From positions 1 to 21,758 of the forward strand of contig CAVSSX010000005.1 of the NCBI GenBank assembly GCA_963730735.1: 21,758 bases of DNA. The letters run 5' to 3'. Made by a program: the position numbers and the translations under genes. The DNA is from CAVSSX01 sp963730735. Its GTDB lineage: Bacteria > Actinomycetota > Acidimicrobiia > Acidimicrobiales > RAAP-2. Positions 6,868 through 13,944 of this stretch are shown piece after piece; the first letter of the stretch is position 1, and each line of letters begins with the position of its first letter. Below the pieces are notes generated by a model. The model saw only the letters and a program-made list of their open reading frames with translations. It was not told the DNA's origin and did not search any database.

Positions 6868-8597
6868 CCTCGGTGCGCCTGGCCAACCGGCGCCTGCGGT
6901 GCCTCGGCCTGGCCGTGGTGGCGTCGGCGGCCTGGTACCTGCCCTGGAGCTGGCGGGCCATGAACGACCGGGCACTATGGCTGGCCTTCCCCTACGTGCT
7001 GGCCGGGGGGCTGCTGGTGCTCACGGTCGTGGTGGCCGTGGCGGCCAACTGGCGCCGGGCCAGCGCCGTGCCCGACCCCGGGGTCGAGACGGCCGACATC
7101 CGGGTCAGCGTGCTCGTGCCGACGTCCGGCGAGCCGGCCGAGACGGTCCGGGCCACGATCGCCTCGATCGTCGACCAGCAGTGGCCGGCCGATCGCCTGG
7201 TCGTCGCTGTGGGCGACGACGCCGGCTCCCCCTTCCTCCGTCAGATGGTGGAGGTGTTCTCGGCCGAACACCCGGCGGCGACCGTCGTCTACTACGTGCC
7301 GCCGCCGCCCGGCGACCCCGGCCGGCGGGGGGCCGACACGGCCGGGGTCCTGAACGCCGGCCTGGACCTCCTCCGGGAGCGGGGACTCCTGGGCGACGTG
7401 GTGGAGGTCCGAGCGGCCGACGACCTGGTGGACAATGCGGCGTTCCTGGCCCAGGCGGTCGCCGTGTTGGCCGCCGACCCCAACCTGGCCTATGTGCAGA
7501 CGACCCGGCAGGCCACGGTGTCGGCCGGCGACCCGTTCGCCAACCAGGACCTGCCCCTGTACCGGGGCACGATGTTCGCCGCCCAGGCGGCCAACGCGGT
7601 GGCACCGCGAGGCTCGGGCGTGCTCTGGTCGACCCGGGCCCTCGACGACATCGGCGACTTCCCGACCTGGAACCTGTACGAGGATCTCCACTCGGGAGTC
7701 GAGGCGCTCCGGCGCGGCTGGGCCAGCGCCTACCTGCCCATCGTCGGGGCGCGGGCCCAGGCGGCCCCCGAGGACCTGCCGAGCCTGTACCGGTGGCGGG
7801 GGGCGCGTGCCCTCGACACCCTGCGGTTCCTGCTCTGGGGGAGCCAGCGCGGCCTGGGCCTCGGCCAGCGGCTACAGCTGGCCGAGGCCGGGCTGGCCTA
7901 CGTACAGAGCGTGGCCACGGCCGGCCTCCTGTTCGTGGCCATCGCCGGGCTCTGGGCCGGCGTGGCGCCCCTCGACACCGGGCCGGCGCAGTTCGCCCTG
8001 CACTTCGTGCCGGTGGCCGTCTGCATCGAGCTCTTCCTGGCCTCCTACACCCGCCGGGGTGGCTTCCGGACGTACTGGCGGGCCCGGGAGCTGTCCGCCG
8101 GACTGCTGTTCGTACACCTGAAGGCCCTGGTCCAGGCGTTCGTCAACGGCCCCCGCGGTCGACCGTCGCCCCCGGTGACCCGGAGGTTCCGCGGTCCGGG
8201 CCTCTACCTACGGGCCATAACGCCCCAGCTCCTGGTGCTGGCGGCGGCGGTGGCGGCGGTCGTGCTGGCCATCCGGCGGGGGGACGCGCTCGAGCAGTTC
8301 GCCGTGGGTGGGTGCTACTGGGGCGCCTTCTCGGTGGTCCTGCTGGTGGCCTTCGTCCGCCGGGCCTGGTTCGGCTGGTCACCGCGAGCGGCGTTGGCCC
8401 GCCGCCTGCTGCCGGCCCTGGTGGAGGCCGGGAGTGCGCCGCCGAGCCCGGTGGCCGACGGGCCCGAGCCGGTCGTCGGGACGGCGGCCATGTCCGGTGC
8501 CGGGTCGCCGGCCGTGTCCCTCGTCCGCCAGAGCGCCATGGTCTCGATGGGTTCGCCCACGGTGTCGTCGGGACCGAACCACGGCGAGGTGCTCTGA
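6864..8597 (+). CDS. Cellulose-synthase-like family 2 glycosyltransferase with weakened motifs
   Basis: The product has 577 residues. Two N-terminal helices (about 14-28 and 41-62) precede a GT2 domain that starts VSVLVPTSGEPAETVRATIASI (81-102). Counterparts of the processive GT2 motifs are GDD (117-119), ADD (185-187), YEDLHSG (272-278) and YRWRGAR (309-315). The last stands where QxxRW is expected but lacks the Gln, and the DxD reads ADD. About four more helices follow from 340, ending near 500, and then a Ser/Pro/Gly-rich tail. The layout is that of BcsA-like synthases without a PilZ domain. It is coupled by GTGA to the preceding membrane protein, suggesting a two-protein machine. GTG 6861 is an alternative start one codon upstream. 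Whether it is an active polymerase or a divergent transferase cannot be decided here. Confidence 0.75.
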   Translation: MTSVRLANRRLRCLGLAVVASAAWYLPWSWRAMNDRALWLAFPYVLAGGLLVLTVVVAVAANWRRASAVPDPGVETADIRVSVLVPTSGEPAETVRATIASIVDQQWPADRLVVAVGDDAGSPFLRQMVEVFSAEHPAATVVYYVPPPPGDPGRRGADTAGVLNAGLDLLRERGLLGDVVEVRAADDLVDNAAFLAQAVAVLAADPNLAYVQTTRQATVSAGDPFANQDLPLYRGTMFAAQAANAVAPRGSGVLWSTRALDDIGDFPTWNLYEDLHSGVEALRRGWASAYLPIVGARAQAAPEDLPSLYRWRGARALDTLRFLLWGSQRGLGLGQRLQLAEAGLAYVQSVATAGLLFVAIAGLWAGVAPLDTGPAQFALHFVPVAVCIELFLASYTRRGGFRTYWRARELSAGLLFVHLKALVQAFVNGPRGRPSPPVTRRFRGPGLYLRAITPQLLVLAAAVAAVVLAIRRGDALEQFAVGGCYWGAFSVVLLVAFVRRAWFGWSPRAALARRLLPALVEAGSAPPSPVADGPEPVVGTAAMSGAGSPAVSLVRQSAMVSMGSPTVSSGPNHGEVL

Positions 8598-8616
8598 GCC
8601 CCTCCCGGGCCGGCCG

Positions 8617-8635
8617 GCACCGTGCGGAACGGTGC
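8617..8635 (+). terminator. Hairpin after the + strand glycosyltransferase operon
   Basis: A perfect 7-bp stem GCACCGT/ACGGTGC with a GCGGA loop begins 20 nt after the stop at 8597. No T-tract follows, so termination would need Rho or the structure may serve mRNA stability. Confidence 0.4.
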
Positions 8636-8666
8636 AGGGCCTCGTCTCTCTTGGGGATGTGCACCC

Positions 8667-8683
8667 GTACCCACCGGTGGTAC
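8667..8683 (+). promoter_or_regulatory. Palindromic operator-like site
   Basis: CCACCGGTGG (8671-8680) is a perfect 10-bp palindrome, extended by GTA/TAC with one bulged C. A TACAAC hexamer (8681-8686) that could be a -10 abuts it. The site lies upstream of the small ORF at 8728. Its function is a guess. Confidence 0.3.
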
Positions 8684-8696
8684 AACCGAAACGGGG

Positions 8697-8711
8697 TTCC
8701 CTTCTAGGGAA
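8697..8711 (+). repeat. Short hairpin before the small ORF
   Basis: TTCCCT-TCT-AGGGAA forms a 6-bp stem with a 3-nt loop just upstream of a run of G that could act as ribosome-binding site for the ATG at 8728. It may affect access to that site. Confidence 0.3.
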
Positions 8712-8727
8712 TCGGGGGGGGGTATCG

Positions 8728-8985
8728 ATGATCTCGTGGCCGATGGCGTCGGGCCTGTTGCTCGCCGGCGCCGTGCTGCTGTACCTGGTCGTCCGGCCGC
8801 TGCTGGTCCGGCCGGTGACGCCGAGGCCCCCCGAGGGCGGCCAGCGACGCCGTGCCGTCGCCCGCTGCGGGGTCGTCGACCCGTCGGTCAGCCCGATGAC
8901 CCCGCCGGGGCGCTCACCGACGGCACACCATCGACCCGGTAGAGGCGCCACGTGGCGTCGTCGCCGGTGGCCGGGACGGTCATAA
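8728..8985 (+). CDS. Possible small membrane protein
   Basis: This 85-codon frame starts at an ATG with a G-rich run 5-6 nt upstream. Its first 30 residues form one hydrophobic helix (SGLLLAGAVLLYLVV) followed by basic residues, as in a small type II membrane protein. From about residue 54 it runs antisense through the 3' end of the convergent gene (8888 onward), and the Arg/Pro-rich tail looks like an antisense artefact. The real protein may therefore be truncated or frameshifted, or the whole frame may be chance. I recognise no family. It follows the glycosyltransferase operon by 130 bp and has its own possible regulatory sites. Confidence 0.35.
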   Translation: MISWPMASGLLLAGAVLLYLVVRPLLVRPVTPRPPEGGQRRRAVARCGVVDPSVSPMTPPGRSPTAHHRPGRGATWRRRRWPGRS

Positions 8986-10918
8986 CGAGGGTGGCGAACC
9001 CGGCCCCCGTCCGGTAGAGGGTGGGGTAGCGCTGGTTGACGGCGTCGGCCTGCCCGTCCTCGTCGGGATCCGAGACCAGGATGTACTGGATGCCGTACTG
9101 CTTGGGGGCGTTCAGGACCTGGACGAAGTCGAAGTCGCTGGTGATGACGAACTTCTTCCGGTTGGCCGAGTTCAGCCACACGTCCCAGCCGATGAAGGTG
9201 TCCATGAGGACCGAGGCCTCGGGCAGGTTGAGCCGGTTGAGGTAGTCGGCCAGGTACACGTCGTTGGTGTAGGTCGAGGGTTTGATCGGGTACTGCTTCG
9301 GGTTGACCAGGGTGTGGAGGCCCGACTGCTCGGTCTGGGTGCCCACCAGCGGGTTGAGCATGCCCGACCAGGTGAGCGGGATCGACGGGGCCAGGAGCAC
9401 GACGAGGCCGACGGCGCCGAGGACCACGCCGCGCCGTGAGGTGATCGAGACGTGGGGGAAGAGCCCCCGGAGTCGGGCCGTGAGCCGCTCGGCCCGGGCG
9501 GCCAGGCTCCGGGCCCACGCGGCCAGGCGGCGCAGCAGCGGGAGGAACCGGCGGCACCGCTCGGCCAGCGGCCGGAGCCGGGCCCCCGAGGGGTGGGCCA
9601 GGACGGCCCGCAGCTCGTCGGACATGCTCGGCGTGGCCAGGTGGGCCGGGGACCGGCCGGAGGTGCGCTCGCCCCGGTAGGGCCAGATGGTCATGAGCAG
9701 GACCACCATGAGCGGCACGGTCATGATGAAGAACCGGAACCAGGCGAAGGTCTCGGCCTTGAGCTGGGCGTAGGCCTCGAAGGCGAGGATGCCCCCGAAG
9801 AGGGTCAGGGGCACCAGGAAGTCGATGTCGGCCCGCCGGATGGCCAGCACCAGGGCGATGATCACGACGACCGGCAGGAGCGGCTCGAGGTGGTACATGT
9901 CGCGGACCACGATGGCCAGGGCGCCCCCGGCCCGGTTCTGGAACGCCAGCACCCCGGCCGAGGCGTTCCCGACCTGGGACGAGTTCCCGTACTGCGAGGA
10001 GAACTGCGAGAAGGCGATGCCGGTGGTGATCCAGCTGGCCAGCGTCCAGCCGATGAAGGTGACGCCGAACGGGAACACCAGGACGACCCCGTCGACCACG
10101 GCCCGCTTCAGGCGCTCCTTCAGGTCGAGGGCCCGGCCCCGTAGGGCCGAGATGGCCACGACCATGACCATGGCCGCCCCGGCGGCCGCCGCCGCCTCGT
10201 ACCGGGTGAGGTAGTCGAAGCCGAACGCCATGCCCGCCACCACCAGGTCGTTGACCTTGTCGTCGCGCATCCAGCGCAGCAGCCGCCGGACGGCCCAGAG
10301 CGTGAAGAACATGAACGGGGCTTCGCTCATGGCGTTCCCGCCGTACAGGATGATCATCGGGTTGAGGGCGAACCCGGCCACCAGGATCCACCGCCACGAC
10401 GTCGGCAGTCCCCGGTCGATGGCGATGCCCCGGATCTGCCACACGGCGCCGGCCATGAACCCGGCCGCCATGAACGTCCCGGCCTGGCCCTGGCTGAGCA
10501 GGGCGCCCCACACTGGGGTGAACAGCAGGATCGGGATCTCGACCAGGCTCGGGAGGGGGTTCCAGACGAAGCCGATCGCCGCCAGGTGCGGGTCCCGGCT
10601 GAACAGGACGTAGCCGGCGTTGGCCACCCGGCTCGGGCCGTCGGCGTCGACCAGGTGGTAGTGGAGGGTCAGGACGAAGCCGATGACCAGATAGCCGGCG
10701 AACGCCACCAGGTAGAGCAGGAGCCCACCCAGGCGGCCGGGCGGGTGGGTGCCGGGCCGGGCCGACCGGCCCCGCTGGTGGGCCGGCCGCCGCCCGGCGC
10801 CGCCGGCCCGGTGCCGGGCGCCCTGACCGTGGCCGGCGTGGGCCGGCGGGCGCGGCGCCGCCGGCTCGGCCGGCCGGCTGACCTGCTCCCCGGGCGGGCG
10901 CGGCGGGGCGATGGTCAT
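8888..10918 (-). CDS. GT-C-like (PMT/GT39-type) membrane glycosyltransferase
   Basis: The product has 676 residues. A Pro/Arg-rich cytoplasmic N-terminus (1-62) leads to about ten membrane helices. The first external loop contains LVDADGPSRVANAGYVLFSRDPHL (from 89), with acidic D91/D93 where GT-C enzymes such as protein mannosyltransferases carry their catalytic Asp. Further recognisable segments are WNPLPSLVEIPIL, YGGNAMSEAPFMFF and LTRYEAAAA. A charged cytoplasmic stretch interrupts the helices at about 420-485. After a final helix comes a soluble external C-terminal region (about 530-676) with YLADYLNRL and DTFIGWDVW. It presumably transfers sugar from a lipid carrier on the outer face of the membrane. 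An AGGGGGA ribosome-binding site lies upstream of the ATG. It is the last gene of the four-gene operon, 45 bp after the GT2 gene. Acceptor and sugar are unknown. Confidence 0.72.
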   Translation of the reverse strand: MTIAPPRPPGEQVSRPAEPAAPRPPAHAGHGQGARHRAGGAGRRPAHQRGRSARPGTHPPGRLGGLLLYLVAFAGYLVIGFVLTLHYHLVDADGPSRVANAGYVLFSRDPHLAAIGFVWNPLPSLVEIPILLFTPVWGALLSQGQAGTFMAAGFMAGAVWQIRGIAIDRGLPTSWRWILVAGFALNPMIILYGGNAMSEAPFMFFTLWAVRRLLRWMRDDKVNDLVVAGMAFGFDYLTRYEAAAAAGAAMVMVVAISALRGRALDLKERLKRAVVDGVVLVFPFGVTFIGWTLASWITTGIAFSQFSSQYGNSSQVGNASAGVLAFQNRAGGALAIVVRDMYHLEPLLPVVVIIALVLAIRRADIDFLVPLTLFGGILAFEAYAQLKAETFAWFRFFIMTVPLMVVLLMTIWPYRGERTSGRSPAHLATPSMSDELRAVLAHPSGARLRPLAERCRRFLPLLRRLAAWARSLAARAERLTARLRGLFPHVSITSRRGVVLGAVGLVVLLAPSIPLTWSGMLNPLVGTQTEQSGLHTLVNPKQYPIKPSTYTNDVYLADYLNRLNLPEASVLMDTFIGWDVWLNSANRKKFVITSDFDFVQVLNAPKQYGIQYILVSDPDEDGQADAVNQRYPTLYRTGAGFATLVMTVPATGDDATWRLYRVDGVPSVSAPAGSSG

Positions 10919-10963
10919 CCGGGGTGGTCCCCCTCGGCCCGGCGGGTGGTCCCGCCGACCGGT

Positions 10964-12415
10964 CTAGGGGCTCGAGTCGAGACCATGGACGGTCTTCTCC
11001 CAGTACGACGGTTGGAACACGAGCTGCACGAACGCCTTCACGGCGGCCACGCTCATCAGCACCCAGTAGGCGGGCACCAGGAAGCAGGCCAGGAGGAGAC
11101 GGGGGTTGCGGTCCACCCGGGCGGCCACGATGCCGCAGTACATGATGGCGGCGTTGCCGAAGACCAGGGAGACCATGGCCGGGTAGAACACCCACGGCGG
11201 GAAGAGCTGGCGGATGAACCCCGGCTCGCCCAGCTCCCAGGCCAGGGTGAGGGTCCAGAAGATGGTGTTGATGACCGAGATCACCGGCGTGCCGGCGGTC
11301 AGGCTGCAGAACCGCAGGAAGCCCCGGAAGCCGACCTCCTGGTACAGCTTCTTGGGCTGGCGGATGTGGACCAGGAACGTCTGGAGGTAGCCCTTGTACC
11401 AACGGGAACGTTGGCGGAGCCAGTTGATCGGGTCGCTGTTGGCCTCCTCCAGCGTGTGCGACTCGAGCACCGCCGTGCGGAAGCCCACCCGGAAGAGCCG
11501 GATGCCGAGGTCGGCGTCCTCGGTCACGTTGAACGGGTCCCAGCCGCCCAGGTCCCGCAACACGTCGGTCTTGATGTGGTTCGAGGTGCCGCCGAGCGGG
11601 ATGGGGGAGTTCGTGGTCATGAGGCCCGGCAGGATGTAGCCGAACCACTGGTCGTACTCCGAGGTGAACCACCGGGTCAGGAGGTTCTGCCGGTCGTTGT
11701 GGTAGGCCAGCTTGGCCTGGATGCAGGCCACGTCGGGCGAGGCCTGGTTGAAGGCCACGACGGCCCGGCGCAGCTGGAGCGGCTCGGGGAGGTCCTCGGC
11801 GTCGTAGATCGTGCAGTACTCGCCCCGGGCGAACTGCAGGCCGAAGTTGCAGGCTTTGGGCTTGGTCCGGGGCTCGGCCGGGGGGACCAGGACGATATCG
11901 GCCCGCAGGATGCCGTTGCGCAGCCCCTCCTGGGCCAACAGGACGGTCTCGGTGTCGTCGGCTTCGAGCAGCAGCTGGATGTCCAGCTTGTCGTCGGGGT
12001 AGTCGAGGGCCCCCAGGCTGTCGATCAGCCGACGGACCAGCTCGGGCTCCTGGAACGCCGGGACGAAGACCGTGTACACCGGGAGGTCCTCGTCGACCAG
12101 GGCCTCCGCCTCGGCGTCGCTCACCCGGATCTCGGGGGAGTTCGTGCTGACGCCACGCGAGAACAGGACCACCCGGTCGGTCAGGTTGGCCAGGTACATG
12201 ACCATGGCGATGGCCACCAGCACGATCCCCGTCTCGAGCGGGAAGAACCCGAACGAGACGCCGACCAGCGCCAGCACGGCCAGCAGGACGTTGCGCTCGC
12301 GCCGGGTGAGGGTGGTGGACGCCGACATCATCGGCTGGCGCCGGAGCAGGCCGGCCACGCTCTCCTCGAGCGCCGCCGACTCGGCCGGGCTGAGCAGGCG
12401 GTCGGTCACGGTCAT
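10964..12415 (-). CDS. Processive family 2 glycosyltransferase, cellulose-synthase (BcsA) type without PilZ
   Basis: The 483-residue product has all processive GT2 signatures: EADDT (151-155), the DxD-type IYDAEDLPEP (203-211), TED (298-300) and QRSRW (335-339). Helices at about 43-78 precede the catalytic domain and three or four follow (372-395, 408-430, 440-466), forming the translocation channel. The chain ends 17 residues after the last helix, so the C-terminal PilZ domain that gives BcsA its c-di-GMP control is missing. The DAED form resembles NfrB/XagB-like synthases more than true cellulose synthase, so cellulose should not be assumed. The ATG overlaps the preceding stop as ATGA. It is encoded downstream of a BcsB-like protein, its likely external partner. 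Activity looks intact; product unknown. Confidence 0.88.
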   Translation of the reverse strand: MTVTDRLLSPAESAALEESVAGLLRRQPMMSASTTLTRRERNVLLAVLALVGVSFGFFPLETGIVLVAIAMVMYLANLTDRVVLFSRGVSTNSPEIRVSDAEAEALVDEDLPVYTVFVPAFQEPELVRRLIDSLGALDYPDDKLDIQLLLEADDTETVLLAQEGLRNGILRADIVLVPPAEPRTKPKACNFGLQFARGEYCTIYDAEDLPEPLQLRRAVVAFNQASPDVACIQAKLAYHNDRQNLLTRWFTSEYDQWFGYILPGLMTTNSPIPLGGTSNHIKTDVLRDLGGWDPFNVTEDADLGIRLFRVGFRTAVLESHTLEEANSDPINWLRQRSRWYKGYLQTFLVHIRQPKKLYQEVGFRGFLRFCSLTAGTPVISVINTIFWTLTLAWELGEPGFIRQLFPPWVFYPAMVSLVFGNAAIMYCGIVAARVDRNPRLLLACFLVPAYWVLMSVAAVKAFVQLVFQPSYWEKTVHGLDSSP

Positions 12416-13824
12416 CGGCCGACCGCCTGCTGGTCGACGACGGCGCGGGAGAACGACACCAGGCGGTCGATGGTGCCGGCCGAGGGCTGGGGGCTCGAGG
12501 GGGTCGACACGCCGCGCAGGATGTCGCTGAACGTCGTCCGGACGCTGTCGTTGGTGCCCGGCGCCGTCGGGACCGGGAAGCCGGCGAGGCCCGACTGGCC
12601 GTCCAGGGTGAGCACGTTCAGGCGCTGGAAGTAGGTCGCGCCCCGGGCGTGGATCCGCCAGGTCCAGGTGAGCATCACCCACTCCGAGTTGGCGGCCTTG
12701 GCCGCCGAGGCCGAGTTGGCGTAGAAGAGCGTCGCCGACACTCCGTGCCCGAGGTCGATGGTGTCCGGCGACTCGAGGTAGGCGACCGGGAGCTTGTAGC
12801 AGTTGATGGCCGGGTAGACGTCGAGCGGCCCGAGGTTGCCGACCGTGAGGGCGTCGACCACCACCCGGTCGCTCACCGGGTGGCCGGCGGTCGGGACGAA
12901 CTGGTAGCGGTACCAGGTCGAGCCGAGCCCGAAGTAGGGCGGCGGCCAGTCGTAGCTCCGGCGTCCGGGCGTCTTCCAGCCGTCCGGCACGACGGCGGTG
13001 GTGGTCCAGGCCGGGTGGGCCTGGGCCAGCGAGTCGGGGCTCGGGGCCACCGGCGTCAGCTGGGCGAAGGCGCCCAGGAGGCCACCGAAGACCAGGATGG
13101 CCGCCCCGCCGAGCACCGGCTTCTTCACCGCCCCGTGGGGGTTGGCCGGCGTGCCGAGGACGGTGGCCCCCTCGGGCTCGCGCCGCACCTCGACGACCAC
13201 CACGGCCACCAGGGCCAGCACCGAGGGCAGGAGCTGGGTGGCCGACGGCAGCCAGAGCTCGTGGGCCAGGACCTCGACCGCCACGATCCCGACGATCATC
13301 GTGAGGACGCCGTTGAGCAATCGCCGGCGGGCCGGCGCGCCGGTGGCGACGACGACGGCGATCGCCGTGAGCACCACGTTGAGGAGGCCGTAGGCCTTGG
13401 TCGTCCCCCCCAGGGCGGCGCCGGCGAAGCGGTACAGCAGGGGCGAGCAGGCGAAGAGGAAGAGCCAGGTGGCCCAGTAACGGCCGGTGGTGCGTAGGCC
13501 GAAGAGCAAGATGCTGCCGCACATCAAGAACAGCAGCAGGGCGAAGATGTCGATGCGGACCAGCTGGGCGGTGGCGCCGAGCCGGGGCCGGAGGAGTACG
13601 TCGAGCATCACGATCAGCCCGGCGACGGCCACCGTCAGGATCCAGTCGATCTGGCGGTCGTGGATCGGGAGCTCCTGCCCCCGGTGCAGGTGTGTCCCTA
13701 GGACGAGGACGAGGCCCCAGAGCGGCAGCAGGAACAGGTAGTCGAGCGGGTCGCCGTTGTAGGACTGGGTGACGGCCGAGACCAGGGTGCTGTGGAACCC
13801 GAGGCCGACGGCGGCCACCAGCAC
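12412..13824 (-). CDS. Polytopic membrane protein with external C-terminal domain, exosortase/EpsI-like
   Basis: The product has 470 residues from a GTG at 13824. About seven or eight helices fill residues 1-250. The segment YNGDPLDYLFLLPL (22-35) and the later YWATWLFLFACSPLLYR (116-132) recall the N-terminal half of exosortases. The classical AC-S-G-x-R catalytic segment is not clearly present, and Cys126 sits in a different context. Residues about 270-470 form an external domain with WKTPGRRSYDWPPPYFGLGS and YPAINCYKLPVAYLES, reminiscent of EpsI/DUF3485, where a Cys lies at a similar place. Both likenesses are impressions from reading and may be wrong. The gene lies in the same frame as the upstream BcsB-like gene, 120 bp after its stop, with no ATG/GTG/TTG between. 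The true N-terminus is therefore uncertain. Its stop overlaps the GT2 start. Confidence 0.6.
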   Translation of the reverse strand: MLVAAVGLGFHSTLVSAVTQSYNGDPLDYLFLLPLWGLVLVLGTHLHRGQELPIHDRQIDWILTVAVAGLIVMLDVLLRPRLGATAQLVRIDIFALLLFLMCGSILLFGLRTTGRYWATWLFLFACSPLLYRFAGAALGGTTKAYGLLNVVLTAIAVVVATGAPARRRLLNGVLTMIVGIVAVEVLAHELWLPSATQLLPSVLALVAVVVVEVRREPEGATVLGTPANPHGAVKKPVLGGAAILVFGGLLGAFAQLTPVAPSPDSLAQAHPAWTTTAVVPDGWKTPGRRSYDWPPPYFGLGSTWYRYQFVPTAGHPVSDRVVVDALTVGNLGPLDVYPAINCYKLPVAYLESPDTIDLGHGVSATLFYANSASAAKAANSEWVMLTWTWRIHARGATYFQRLNVLTLDGQSGLAGFPVPTAPGTNDSVRTTFSDILRGVSTPSSPQPSAGTIDRLVSFSRAVVDQQAVGR

Positions 13825-13944
13825 CGCCCAGCGACCGATGAGGGGGAACGGTCGGTCCCGCCACCATGGGGTCCGACGGGGGGCGGGGTGCTCGGGAGGC
13901 CCGGCGCAGGGCCGGGACCGTCGTGAGCTGGTCGGGCGGCGAGA

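Noticed and set aside
8379..11672. Minus-strand open frame of 1097 codons
   Set aside because: It is a shifted frame over the GT-C and GT2 genes, whose correct frames carry the motifs.
10586..12634. Long + strand open frame of 682 codons
   Set aside because: It is antisense to the intact GT2 gene, and its product is His/Gln/Gly/Asp-rich without recognisable motifs.
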